From Micromonospora inyonensis (GTDB lineage Bacteria > Actinomycetota > Actinomycetes > Mycobacteriales > Micromonosporaceae), in contig NZ_FMHU01000002.1 in assembly GCF_900091415.1 (NCBI RefSeq), forward strand, positions 1,736,001 to 1,800,000: a stretch of DNA of 64,000 nucleotides, written 5' to 3'. Position 1 is the first letter of the stretch. Each line of letters begins with the position of its first letter. The position numbers were made by a program, and so were the translations under genes. Positions 8,253-15,901 of the stretch are shown here, piece after piece. Under the pieces are notes generated by a model. That model saw nothing but the letters and a program-made list of their open reading frames with translations. It was not told the origin of the DNA and did no database searches.

Positions 8253-9251
8253 TCAGGCGGACGGTCGGCCGAGCAGGTCGCGGACCCGGGCGGCCAGGGC
8301 GACCGACGCGTCGATCTCCAGCTTCCGGTTCGACACGCTCTCTACGTTGAACCCGAACGGCATCCCGAGCCGCCGGCAGAAGGTGACCAGCTCGCGGGCG
8401 GTGGCCAGGCACTGCTCGTATGACTCGGCGAGGGGGTCGTCGGCGTGCCGCAGCGCGTTCTCCAGCCAGCGCGGGACGCGGACGCCGAGCCACTGGAGGA
8501 ACGCGAGGGTCCTGAGCGAGCCGCAGACCGAGAGGGTGAAGACCACCGGTCGTGGGGTGACCCCCCGGTCCCGGCAGGCGTAGTGGTAGTCCGACACCAT
8601 GCTCTTGGACGCGTCGACGTCGTAGATCACCTGCGAGACGAAGAACCCGCAGCCCCGTTCCTGTTTGGTCAGCATCCGCAGGTGCTCGTCCAGCCCACGG
8701 GTGTGCCGTTCCGGGATGGCGACGCCGCCGACGGCCAGGTCGGGCCGGGTCTCCCGGCGCAGGGCGTGGGCCCGGGGCAGGGTGGTGTGCACCTGCTTGC
8801 TGCCGGAGGAGGCGCCCACGAAGACGCCGCCCACCCGGTCGGTGTCCACCGCGCGCAGCCAGTCGCGCAGCTCCGGCTCCGGGTACTTGCCGACGCAGCG
8901 GTAGACGATCGCCGGGCGTCGCCAGCCGGCCAGGTGCGCGGCGTGGAAGACGGCCGGATCCATCGTCGGCAGGTACGGGAAGGGCCGCTCGTCCGGATTG
9001 CGGTCGCTCTCGTCGTCGATGTCGTAGAGCACCAGCGCGTCCACGTCCAGCGGGTCGAGTCGGGCCAGGGTCAACCGGGCGATCTCCCGGGCCTGCTCGT
9101 TGGTGGCGCTGGCCCGCGGTGGGGTGATCCCGAACAGCAGCAGACCGCGCGTCGCCCCGGCGAGCACGTGCCGCAGCGAGGGACCCGTGCCGGGTGAGCT
9201 GGTCGGGGTGGCCGGACCGTCCACAGGGGAGAACGGTGGGGGGACCGACAT
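8253..9251 (-). CDS. Methylenetetrahydrofolate reductase-like protein
   Basis: A 332-aa protein resembling the TIM-barrel MTHFR family: LLLFGITPPRAS at the start of the barrel, DALVLYDIDDESDRNPDERP, a GVFVGASSGSK loop, and FGFNVESVSNRKLEIDAS near the C-terminus. Classical MetF uses FAD to reduce 5,10-methylene-THF; this divergent actinobacterial group lacks a clear match to the full MetF pattern, so the name is a fold-level assignment and the reaction is unproven. The ATG at 9251 is chosen because upstream sequence in the same frame is antisense to kptA. The gene is divergent from kptA with about 130 nt between the starts. Confidence 0.72.
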   Translation of the reverse strand: MSVPPPFSPVDGPATPTSSPGTGPSLRHVLAGATRGLLLFGITPPRASATNEQAREIARLTLARLDPLDVDALVLYDIDDESDRNPDERPFPYLPTMDPAVFHAAHLAGWRRPAIVYRCVGKYPEPELRDWLRAVDTDRVGGVFVGASSGSKQVHTTLPRAHALRRETRPDLAVGGVAIPERHTRGLDEHLRMLTKQERGCGFFVSQVIYDVDASKSMVSDYHYACRDRGVTPRPVVFTLSVCGSLRTLAFLQWLGVRVPRWLENALRHADDPLAESYEQCLATARELVTFCRRLGMPFGFNVESVSNRKLEIDASVALAARVRDLLGRPSA

Positions 9252-9380
9252 GCGTACCAGGGTAGTCGGGCCCCGGGGCCGGGACATCCGTCCCTGGCGT
9301 CGGTCCGCCTGCCGGGACGCGGACCCGGCGCACCGCCGGCCGGCGCCGACCGGCGGGGACCGGTCGGTCAGAATGCCGGC

Positions 9381-9923
9381 ATGGATCAGCGGGCCCTGGT
9401 GCGGTTGAGCAAACGGATGTCCCTGGCGTTGCGGCACCGGCCCGGCCAGTTCGGCCTCACCCTCGACCGGGGCGGGTGGGCGCCGGTCGAGGACCTGCTG
9501 ACGGGGCTCGGGATCGACCGGGCGGCGCTGGAGGCGGTGGTCGCCGGCAACGACAAGCAGCGGTTCGCCGTCGAACGGGGCGACGACGGCGTGGAGCGGA
9601 TCCGGGCCAGCCAGGGGCACTCGATCCCGGTCGACCTGGGGCTGAACCCGGCCGTTCCCCCCGACCGGCTCTACCACGGCACGAGCCGGGACGTCTTGGA
9701 CTCCATCCTGGACACCGGCCTGCGCCGGGGGGCCCGGCACCACGTGCACCTCTCGGCGGACGTGCCGACCGCCCGCCGGGTCGGCTCCCGCCGGGGTGTC
9801 GAGGTAGTGGTCCTCACCGTGGACGCCGCCGGGATGCACCGCGACGGGCACGTGTTCTACCGCAGCGCCAACGGGGTGTGGCTGACCGACGCCGTTCCGC
9901 CCGCCTACCTGACCGGGCCGTGA
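9381..9923 (+). CDS. kptA: RNA 2'-phosphotransferase KptA/Tpt1
   Basis: A 180-aa enzyme with the whole KptA/Tpt1 pattern: LSKRMSLALRH at residues 9-19 (Arg18-His19 of the active site), GNDKQRFAV, RASQGHS, LYHGTSRDV and HVHLSADV. Tpt1 removes an internal 2'-phosphate from RNA with NAD+, giving ADP-ribose 1'',2''-cyclic phosphate. Its bacterial role is unsettled because bacteria lack yeast-type tRNA splicing; NAD-dependent RNA or phosphate ADP-ribosylation has been proposed. Upstream, CAGAAT lies 6 nt before the ATG with no Shine-Dalgarno, so the transcript may be leaderless. The stop codon lies in the loop of a long inverted repeat whose left arm covers the final codons. Confidence 0.95.
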   Translation: MDQRALVRLSKRMSLALRHRPGQFGLTLDRGGWAPVEDLLTGLGIDRAALEAVVAGNDKQRFAVERGDDGVERIRASQGHSIPVDLGLNPAVPPDRLYHGTSRDVLDSILDTGLRRGARHHVHLSADVPTARRVGSRRGVEVVVLTVDAAGMHRDGHVFYRSANGVWLTDAVPPAYLTGP

Positions 9924-9958
9924 CCGCTGACGGCTGCCAGGGCCCGGTCAGGTAGGCG
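9902..9958. terminator. 18-bp perfect inverted repeat, bidirectional terminator
   Basis: Arms 9902-9919 and 9941-9958 (CGCCTACCTGACCGGGCC and its complement) match over all 18 bp with a 21-nt loop. The left arm encodes the last residues of KptA and the stop codon is in the loop. It sits between kptA and the convergent nitroreductase gene, so it can serve both strands. Confidence 0.75.
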
Positions 9959-9993
9959 CATGCCCGGACGGCTCGGCCGGGCGGAGGTCCGGC

Positions 9994-10587
9994 TCAGCCC
10001 GTTTCGACCCGAGCAGGTGACAGCAGCAGCGCGTCCAGCGGCTGCCGGACCCGCGGTGCCTCCTCCCGGGCGGCCAGCGGGGCGGGCAGCCGGGCCGCCG
10101 CGTCCGCACGGCCGACGGCGAGCACCACCACCGGCTGGAGGTCCCCGTCGAGTCCGAAGGCGGCCCGGGCGGCGGTGGCGTCGAAACCGCCCATCTGGTG
10201 GGTGGCTAGACCGTGCGCCTGGGCCTGGATGACCAGGTGGGCGACGGCCTGACCGGTGTCGTAGAGGGCGAATGGCCGTGGCCCTCCCGTGTCGTCCACC
10301 GTCCGCGCCGCCACCAGGAGCAGGGCGCTGGCCGCGTCGGCCCACACCTGGTTGCCGGGGTTGAGCGTCGCGTGCAGCCGGGTGAAGGCGTCCTCGCCCC
10401 GCCGGGTGACCAGGAAGCGCCAGGGTTGGCTGTTGTTGGCCGACGGCGCCCAGCGGGCCGCCTCCAGCAGCGGGCGCAGCACCGCGTCGTCGAGGTGGTG
10501 CGTGGGGTCGAAGCTGCGGGGGCTCCACCGCTCGGCGAGCAGCGGGTGCAACGGTGCCAGGGTGTCGGCGAACTTGGCGTACGTCAT
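9994..10587 (-). CDS. Nitroreductase family protein
   Basis: A 197-aa FMN-dependent nitroreductase-fold protein: RWSPRSFDP near residue 20 and ARWAPSANNSQPWRF near residue 44 are the FMN-binding signatures, with the later GLATHQMGGFD loop and a C-terminal VGR segment. Such enzymes use NAD(P)H to reduce nitroaromatics, quinones or flavins. It is the last gene of a set with the pirin and YceI genes on the same strand, opposite a MarR regulator, so it is probably part of a stress or quinone-response regulon. The ATG at 10587 is preceded by GAGGAAACGC-type sequence, a good binding site. Confidence 0.93.
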   Translation of the reverse strand: MTYAKFADTLAPLHPLLAERWSPRSFDPTHHLDDAVLRPLLEAARWAPSANNSQPWRFLVTRRGEDAFTRLHATLNPGNQVWADAASALLLVAARTVDDTGGPRPFALYDTGQAVAHLVIQAQAHGLATHQMGGFDATAARAAFGLDGDLQPVVVLAVGRADAAARLPAPLAAREEAPRVRQPLDALLLSPARVETG

Positions 10588-10622
10588 GGTGCGTTTCCTC
10601 GCGGGTGGGGATCCGGTCCGGG

Positions 10623-11387
10623 TCAGCCGGCGATGGTGGCGTGCATCTCCCAGACCAGGATCTCGGCGGGTTCGGTGGCGGTGACCCGGTGGCCGCCGCC
10701 GGCCGTGAACCGGACGGCGTCGCCGGTGCCCAGCGGGCCGGAGCCCTCCAGTTCCACCGCGCCCCGGGCCACGAACAGGTGCAGGAAGGGCGCGTCCGGC
10801 AGTGGCACGCTGCGGCCGGGTTCGAGCCGGGCCGCGTGCAGGGCGGCGTACCGGTTACGGATCCGGATGGCGGCCTCCCCGTCGTGCCGGTCCATCCCGG
10901 ACGCGACCGGGACCAGACCGCCGCCGAGCAGCTCGTCGTCGATCTCGAGCTGTTCGTAGCCGGGGGTCAGACCGGTCTCGTCGGGCACCACCCACATCTG
11001 GACGAAGTGCACCGGCTCGGCGTGCCGCTCGCCCTCGATGCGCCAGGAGTCGTTCTTCTCCGAGTGCAGGATGCCGCGACCGGCGGTCATCCGCTGGGCC
11101 AGCCCCGGGTAGATGACCCCGGAGTGGCCGGTCGAGTCCTGGTGGACCAGGGAACCCCGCAGCACCCAGGTGACGATCTCCATGTCCCGGTGCGGGTGGG
11201 TCTCGAAGCCGGTGCCGGGCGTGACGATGTCGTCGTTGTTGACCAAGAGCAGCCCGTGGTGGGTGTTGGCCGCGTCGCGGTGCCGCCCGAACGAGAACGA
11301 GTGCTTCGAGTCGAGCCAGCCGATGTCGGTGACGAACCGCTCGTCGGCCCGGCGGATGTCGACGCGGGGGGTCAGCAGGGTGCTCAC
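10623..11387 (-). CDS. Pirin family protein
   Basis: A 254-aa bicupin of the pirin (YhhW-like) family. The N-terminal cupin carries the metal ligands in FETHPHRDMEIVTWVLRG (His pair and Glu) and MTAGRGILHSEKN. Bacterial pirins such as E. coli YhhW have quercetin 2,3-dioxygenase activity in vitro; the physiological role is unclear. It is 35 nt upstream of the nitroreductase gene and about 70 nt downstream of the YceI gene, consistent with one operon. The ATG at 11387 follows a GGAGAGGACC-type purine tract. Confidence 0.93.
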   Translation of the reverse strand: MSTLLTPRVDIRRADERFVTDIGWLDSKHSFSFGRHRDAANTHHGLLLVNNDDIVTPGTGFETHPHRDMEIVTWVLRGSLVHQDSTGHSGVIYPGLAQRMTAGRGILHSEKNDSWRIEGERHAEPVHFVQMWVVPDETGLTPGYEQLEIDDELLGGGLVPVASGMDRHDGEAAIRIRNRYAALHAARLEPGRSVPLPDAPFLHLFVARGAVELEGSGPLGTGDAVRFTAGGGHRVTATEPAEILVWEMHATIAG

Positions 11388-11460
11388 GGGAGGTCCTCTC
11401 CACGGGAAGGCGGTCGGTGGGGAAGTGGGGGCGCACCGTCGGCGCGGCGCGCCCCACGGG

Positions 11461-12021
11461 TCAGGACTGCTTGATCGCGGAGACCTCGAACTCGAGGACG
11501 ATCTTGTCGCTGACCAGGACGCCGCCGGTCTCCAGGGCGGCGTTCCAGGTGACCCCGTAGTCGCGACGGTTGATGGTCACCGCGCCCTCGAAGCCGACCC
11601 GCAGGTTGCCGAACGGGTCGGTGGCCGAGCCCTCGTAGGTGAAGGGGATGGTCACCGGGTGGGTGACGCCCCGGACGGTGAGGTCACCGGTCAGGTCGAA
11701 GGTGTCCGCGCCGGTCTGCCGGAACGCGGTGGAGACGAAGGTGATCTCCGGGTGGGTCTCCATGGCGAGGAAGTCGTTGCTGCGCAGGTGCTCGTCGCGC
11801 TGCGCGTTGCGGGTGTCGATGCTGGTCGCCCTGATGGTGACGGTCACCGCGGTCGCGCTCGGGTCGTCGCCGTCGAAGACCACCCGGCCCTCGAAGTCGT
11901 TGAACGCCCCCCGGACCTTGGTCACCATCGCGTGGCGAGCGACGAAGCCGATCCGGCTGTGGCTCGGGTCGAGCGTGTAGACGCCGGTGAGCTGGGCGAG
12001 TTCGGCGGTCGGTGCGGTCAT
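11461..12021 (-). CDS. YceI family protein
   Basis: A 186-aa lipocalin-like beta-barrel of the YceI family: GVYTLDPSHSRIGFVARHAMVTKVRG at the start (the conserved D-x-x-H-S), EITFVSTAFR in the centre and TINRRDYGVTW near the C-terminus. Family members bind polyisoprenoids or amphiphiles. No signal peptide is visible, so this one is cytoplasmic. The ATG at 12021 is preferred over the ATG at 12054 because CTGGAGGACGTC precedes it and the upstream ATG lies inside an operator palindrome. It leads the YceI-pirin-nitroreductase set, divergent from the MarR gene. Confidence 0.93.
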   Translation of the reverse strand: MTAPTAELAQLTGVYTLDPSHSRIGFVARHAMVTKVRGAFNDFEGRVVFDGDDPSATAVTVTIRATSIDTRNAQRDEHLRSNDFLAMETHPEITFVSTAFRQTGADTFDLTGDLTVRGVTHPVTIPFTYEGSATDPFGNLRVGFEGAVTINRRDYGVTWNAALETGGVLVSDKIVLEFEVSAIKQS

Positions 12022-12042
12022 GACGTCCTCCAGGCGGGTCCG

Positions 12043-12109
12043 ATGATGTGTCATTTACGTCTGCCTCAACCTACATGACCCGTCATCCATTCCCTACATG
12101 ATGTGTCAT
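12043..12109. promoter_or_regulatory. Three ATGA-N4-TCAT palindromes between yceI and marR genes
   Basis: Three copies of a 12-bp palindrome lie at 12043-12054 (ATGATGTGTCAT), 12075-12086 (ATGACCCGTCAT) and 12098-12109 (ATGATGTGTCAT, identical to the first). They fill the divergent intergenic region. The third lies in the -35 region of the marR promoter, whose likely -10 TAGGGT is at 12120-12125, and the first lies between the yceI start and its probable promoter. The arrangement fits a MarR dimer repressing both directions. Binding is inferred, not shown. Confidence 0.8.
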
Positions 12110-12131
12110 CGATCACTGGTAGGGTGGAGTC

Positions 12132-12593
12132 ATGACCCGATGGCTCGACGACGACGAACAGCGCGCCTGGCGGGCCTACCTCCAGATGCAGAACCGGCTC
12201 ACCGCCCGACTGGGGCGGCAGTTGCAGCAGGACTCCGGCCTGTCCCTCGCCGACTACGAGGTCCTCGTGGCGCTCACCGAGGCGGACGGGGGGCGACTGC
12301 GCCCCTTCGCGCTCCAGGAGCAACTGGAGTGGGAGCAGAGCCGCCTGTCCCACCACCTCAGCCGGATGCAGCGCCGGGGCCTGGTCGACCGCGAGGGCTG
12401 CCCGGGCGACCGCCGCGGGGCCTTCGTGGTGCTCACCCCCGCCGGACGGGAGGCCATCGAGGGTGCCGCCCCGGGGCACGTGGCGGCCGTCCGGGAGTTC
12501 TTCCTCGACCAGCTCGACCGGGACGGGGTGGCCACTCTGGAACGTCTCGCCACCCGGGTGCTGCGCCGGCTGGACGCCGACGAGCAGGACTGA
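12132..12593 (+). CDS. MarR-family transcriptional regulator
   Basis: A 153-aa regulator with the MarR winged helix: SGLSLADYEVLVALTEADGG near residue 39, the recognition helix QSRLSHHLSRMQRRGLVDRE near residue 71 and the wing GDRRGAFVVLTPAGREAIE. MarR proteins are dimers that release DNA on binding phenolic or oxidant ligands. The gene is divergent from yceI-pirin-nitroreductase, and three matched palindromes lie between them. TAGGGT ends 6 nt before the ATG and no separated Shine-Dalgarno is present, suggesting a leaderless transcript. The likely regulon is the divergent set plus itself. Confidence 0.93.
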   Translation: MTRWLDDDEQRAWRAYLQMQNRLTARLGRQLQQDSGLSLADYEVLVALTEADGGRLRPFALQEQLEWEQSRLSHHLSRMQRRGLVDREGCPGDRRGAFVVLTPAGREAIEGAAPGHVAAVREFFLDQLDRDGVATLERLATRVLRRLDADEQD

Positions 12594-12644
12594 CCCGCCG
12601 GACCGGCCCGGATGCCGGGCGGTGGGGGAGCCATGCCGGTCGGA

Positions 12645-12659
12645 CCGCCCTGCGGGCGG
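12645..12659 (+). terminator. Short GC hairpin after marR
   Basis: CCGCCC-TGC-GGGCGG forms a 6-bp stem with a 3-nt loop about 50 nt after the marR stop codon. It is a weak terminator candidate; GC-rich DNA produces such hairpins by chance. Confidence 0.35.
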
Positions 12660-12717
12660 GACCGCCGGCGCAGCACGCCGCGCTAACGACTCCGCCACGT
12701 TCCGAGCGTTCTGAGCC

Positions 12718-13034
12718 ATGCTCGGCCAGGCCATCGACCCCCGTAAGCAGATCCACGTCGTGCTCGACAACGGCTCGTCCCGCGTCGCCAGAGCCACCCG
12801 CGCCTGGCTGGCCGCCCATCCCCGGTGGCACGTGGTCCGGACCCCCGTCCACGCCTCCTGGCTCGACCGGACCGAGCTGTCTTCTCCGCGTCGACCCACC
12901 GGGTCATCCGGCAGGGCGACTTCACCTCACGCGCCGACCTCATCGACAGGATCGCGACCCGCGTGATCAACAAGAACACCACCGCCAAGCCCTACCGCTG
13001 GACCTACGACGGCACCCCACTCGAGGCCGCATAA
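12718..13034 (+). pseudogene. IS630-family transposase, C-terminal remnant with frameshift
   Basis: The translation carries the catalytic second-Asp region IHVVLDNGSS, then AWLAAHPRWH and TPVHASWLDRTEL, and continues in the next frame as VFSASTHRVIRQGDFTSRADLIDRIA and KPYRWTYDGTPLEA before a stop. This matches the C-terminal third of IS630-type DDE transposases (HASWL..E..F and the YRWTYDG end). The frame breaks at about 12880, where GAGCTG-TCTTCT replaces the expected GAGCTG-TTCTTC, so one T is missing. The N-terminal half with the first catalytic Asp is absent and I find no terminal inverted repeats. It is a dead element marking the left edge of the unusual operon that follows. Confidence 0.85.
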
Positions 13035-13083
13035 CCCCCCGAAGAACCAACGCGGTGCTGCACAGGGCCCAGGGAAGAATCTG

Positions 13084-13112
13084 TTGACAGGTCCGGGTAT
13101 TGCGCCTACGTT
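13084..13112 (+). promoter_or_regulatory. Sigma-70-type promoter of the importer-aldolase-amidase operon
   Basis: A consensus TTGACA at 13084-13089 is followed by a 17-nt spacer and TACGTT at 13107-13112. This is unusually close to the sigma-70 consensus for high-GC actinomycete DNA. It starts about 50 nt after the transposase remnant and about 85 nt before the first gene, leaving a leader of roughly 75 nt that contains the Shine-Dalgarno site. Confidence 0.7.
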
Positions 13113-13195
13113 ACGGACGTCACCAGATGCGCACAGAGTGGCTGACTGCTCCTTGGCTCGTTCGCGCACCCGGCACCTGCGATGGAGGAACATCT

Positions 13196-14290
13196 ATGAA
13201 GGCGCCTCTTCGTTCGCTCAGCTTTAGCGTTGCTTCCGCTGTTGCTGTGGCACTGCTGTCGGCGTGCGGCGCCGGCAGCTCGACGCCCCCCGAGGGCATC
13301 GCTACGGCGGAGTTCTCCTGCGATGCCCCAGGGAGTGTTACGTCGACAACAACGGTGTCCGTGGCCGCGCTGCCGTTTGCGACAACGGGCGCGCTCTACA
13401 TGGGGATCGATAACGGTACGTTCAAGAAGTACGGACTCGACCTGAAGGTCCAGCCCGTCGCTGACCTTGCTGCCGCGCTGGCATCTGTGCAGGGAGGGAC
13501 GAGCGACTTCGCATTCGCATCGACGATCTCGCTCCTCACCGCACGTGCGAACGGGGCGTCGTTCAAGATGGTTGCGCCGTTCGCCGGCATCGCCCCCGGC
13601 TACTACGACAGGATGAAGGCGGGCGAGCCGGGATGGACGACTGAGGTCTCGTCGCTGGTGACCAAGAAGGGCAGCGGGTTGGACCGCCCCCGCGATCTCG
13701 CCGGTCACACCGTCGCAGTCATCGATGTCAAGGGCCAGTCGGAGTTGTCGACTCGTACCGTGATCGACAACGACGGCGGCGACTCGCGCAGCGTGAAGCT
13801 CTTGAACATGCCCCTTGCGGACGGGCTGAACGCATTCCTTGCCGGCAAGGTCGATGCCATCTACACCTCCGACCCGTTCACCAGCAAGGCTCTCGCCGGC
13901 GGCGGACAGATCATCTCGTGGGTCGGGGTCGAGGCACTGCACCAGGGCATCAACTCCTCGATGGTCGCGTCGGAGTCGTACATCGCCAAGAACCGGGAAA
14001 CCGTTGCGCGCTTCAACTGTGCCATGCGCGAGGCGAACGTCAACGCCAACGCGGACCACGACGGCGTGCGGCGGGCCATCGCGAAGGCGCAGAACGTTCC
14101 CTTCAGCACTTTCGAGCACGCGAATATCGCCTACTTCTACAAGTGCGCCAACACGGAATATCTCGAAAACTTCCGGGACCTGATGCTCAAGTACAAGCTG
14201 CTCGCCAAGAAGGTCGACGTGAAGGACCTCCTCATCCCGGAAGATTACTGCACGGAACCGGACCTGAGCAGCTATCGTCCGAACTCCTGA
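13196..14290 (+). CDS. ABC transporter substrate-binding lipoprotein (NMT1/THI5-like)
   Basis: A 364-aa exported lipoprotein. A Lys/Arg start and hydrophobic core end in the lipobox LLSAC at residues about 20-24. The mature part has the NMT1-like pattern: TTGALYMGIDNGTFKKYGLD, QGGTSDFAFASTISLLTA and DLAGHTVAVIDVKG. Such proteins feed TauABC/SsuABC/ThiXYZ-type importers with small organic anions, pyrimidines or amides. The ATG at 13196 has GGAGG 7 nt upstream; the longer frame from 13100 overlaps the promoter and is rejected. Codon use is visibly less GC-biased than in flanking genes. It opens a six-gene operon with an aldolase and an amidase, so the cargo is probably a carbon or nitrogen source degraded by those enzymes. 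Confidence 0.92.
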   Translation: MKAPLRSLSFSVASAVAVALLSACGAGSSTPPEGIATAEFSCDAPGSVTSTTTVSVAALPFATTGALYMGIDNGTFKKYGLDLKVQPVADLAAALASVQGGTSDFAFASTISLLTARANGASFKMVAPFAGIAPGYYDRMKAGEPGWTTEVSSLVTKKGSGLDRPRDLAGHTVAVIDVKGQSELSTRTVIDNDGGDSRSVKLLNMPLADGLNAFLAGKVDAIYTSDPFTSKALAGGGQIISWVGVEALHQGINSSMVASESYIAKNRETVARFNCAMREANVNANADHDGVRRAIAKAQNVPFSTFEHANIAYFYKCANTEYLENFRDLMLKYKLLAKKVDVKDLLIPEDYCTEPDLSSYRPNS

Positions 14291-14294
14291 GGCG

Positions 14295-15116
14295 GTGCAG
14301 CAGATGTTCCCCATCAGGTCGAAATCGAGAGCCGGGCTGCGTCCGACCAGGCTCCGACCCCTCTTGCTCGGTGCGTGTGGGATTGGGCTTTGGCTGCTGG
14401 TCTGGCAGTACTTCGTGACTGTCGGTCCGCTTCGCGACACAGCGGGCCTCGCCACAGCCTCGGAGACGATCCGAACCGCGGGAGAGCTGGCGACCGACGG
14501 CAGCTTCTGGCAGGTCGTCGGTGAGAACCTCGTCATGGCGGCTTCAGGGACGCTGATCGCCCTGCTGGTCGGTGCGGTGCTCGGCCTCACCATGGGTCTC
14601 AAGCCGTCCTTGTCGGCCGCCCTCGACCCTGTGGTGCAGGTTCTGAAGCCGATCCCGCCGGTCGTGATCTTGCCGCTCGCACTTCTGGCTCTCGGCCCGA
14701 CCCGCAATCTGGGTGTCCTCCTGGCCACGATCGCAGCACTGTGGCCGATTCTCATCCAGGTGCAGGCAGGAGCTCGCGATGTCGATCCCGTCGCACTCGA
14801 CACCGCGCGCGCGCTTCGCCTGAGCGCGGCGAGGACCCAGCTGTCGGTGGTGCTGCCGAGTGTCGTTCCCTATCTCTTGTCCGGTCTGCGCATCGGGTCG
14901 GCCACGGCTCTGATGATGTCCGTGGGGGTCGGGTTGTTGGCTGGTGCTCCCGGTCTGGGCAATCTCATCCTGCTCGCACAGCAGAGTGGTCAAGGCGCGA
15001 CGGTATTCGCCGGGACGGTCTGGGCCGGCGTGCTGGGGCTGTTGCTCACCCTGGTGCTGGCCGTGACGCAGCGCGTCATCACCCATGACAACTGGGGACG
15101 AGGGACACAGTCGTGA
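14295..15116 (+). CDS. ABC transporter permease (TauC/SsuC type)
   Basis: A 273-aa inner-membrane permease with about six hydrophobic segments (for example LLLGACGIGLWLLVWQY near residue 23, LIALLVGAVLGLTMGL near 92). The EAA-type coupling loop is ARALRLSAARTQLSVVLPSV near residue 177. It pairs with the next permease to form a heterodimeric channel. The start is 2 nt after the binding-protein stop; a GTG at 14295 or the ATG at 14304 are both possible. Its last 4 nt overlap the next gene, so translation is coupled. Confidence 0.92.
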   Translation: MQQMFPIRSKSRAGLRPTRLRPLLLGACGIGLWLLVWQYFVTVGPLRDTAGLATASETIRTAGELATDGSFWQVVGENLVMAASGTLIALLVGAVLGLTMGLKPSLSAALDPVVQVLKPIPPVVILPLALLALGPTRNLGVLLATIAALWPILIQVQAGARDVDPVALDTARALRLSAARTQLSVVLPSVVPYLLSGLRIGSATALMMSVGVGLLAGAPGLGNLILLAQQSGQGATVFAGTVWAGVLGLLLTLVLAVTQRVITHDNWGRGTQS

Positions 15117-15886
15117 AACTGCCTTCGCGTGCGATTCTCGGCCTTGTCATCCCCTGCCTCGTGTTCTACCTGTACGTCAGATTCACGTCGAACTCGCCGA
15201 GCCCCTACTTTCCGCCACCCGGCAGGATATGGGAGAGTTTCCAGGACACGTGGTTGTTCGCACACTTCGCGACGGATGTCGTGCCCAGCCTCAGGAACCT
15301 CGTGATCGGCTTTTCCGTGGCCGCCGTCACGGGGGTGACGCTCGGACTGGTCCTTGGTCGCGTGATCTGGCTCCAGAATCTCTTCATGCCGCTAGTGCAC
15401 TTCTTCCGGTCCGTCCCGCCGATCATGGTCATCCCACCCCTGGTGCTCATCATCGGTACGGGCGACGCCTCCAAGGTCGCCATCATCTTCGTGGGCTCGC
15501 TGTTCCCGATCCTGATCGCCTCTCTGGACGGCGTCCGCAGCATCGACCCCGTGCTCACCGAGGTCTCGCGGGGACTGAGAATCGGCCGCTTCAGGGCGGT
15601 CGCGCAGATCTACGGTCCGGCGGCGGGCCCGGCGGTATTCGGCGGCCTTGAGACGGGTCTGCAGATCTCAATCGTGTTGATGGTGGCCAGTGAAATGGTT
15701 GCCGCAACACACGGCATCGGCTACCTGACCATGCAGGCGCAGGCGACATTCGACGCTGCCGGTGTGTGGTCGGGCATGGTGCTGCTGTCCGTCATCGGAT
15801 TCCTGATCGCCGCGCTCTTCAAGGCCGCGCGGTCACGCATGTTGGCCTGGCACATCGGAATGAGTCGTGTTGCGCGCGACAGATAG
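15113..15886 (+). CDS. ABC transporter permease (TauC/SsuC type), second subunit
   Basis: A 257-aa permease with hydrophobic segments at AILGLVIPCLVFYLYV, LVIGFSVAAVTGVTLGLVLG and VLLSVIGFLIAALF, and the coupling loop SRGLRIGRFRAVAQIYGPAA near residue 151. The PYFPPPGRIWESF segment after the first helix is typical of the sulfonate/taurine/nitrate permease group. The GTG start overlaps the preceding gene by 4 nt. Having two different permeases with one ATPase gene implies a hetero-permease importer. Confidence 0.92.
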   Translation: MKLPSRAILGLVIPCLVFYLYVRFTSNSPSPYFPPPGRIWESFQDTWLFAHFATDVVPSLRNLVIGFSVAAVTGVTLGLVLGRVIWLQNLFMPLVHFFRSVPPIMVIPPLVLIIGTGDASKVAIIFVGSLFPILIASLDGVRSIDPVLTEVSRGLRIGRFRAVAQIYGPAAGPAVFGGLETGLQISIVLMVASEMVAATHGIGYLTMQAQATFDAAGVWSGMVLLSVIGFLIAALFKAARSRMLAWHIGMSRVARDR

Positions 15887-15901
15887 GTGTTGGAGATGAC
15901 G

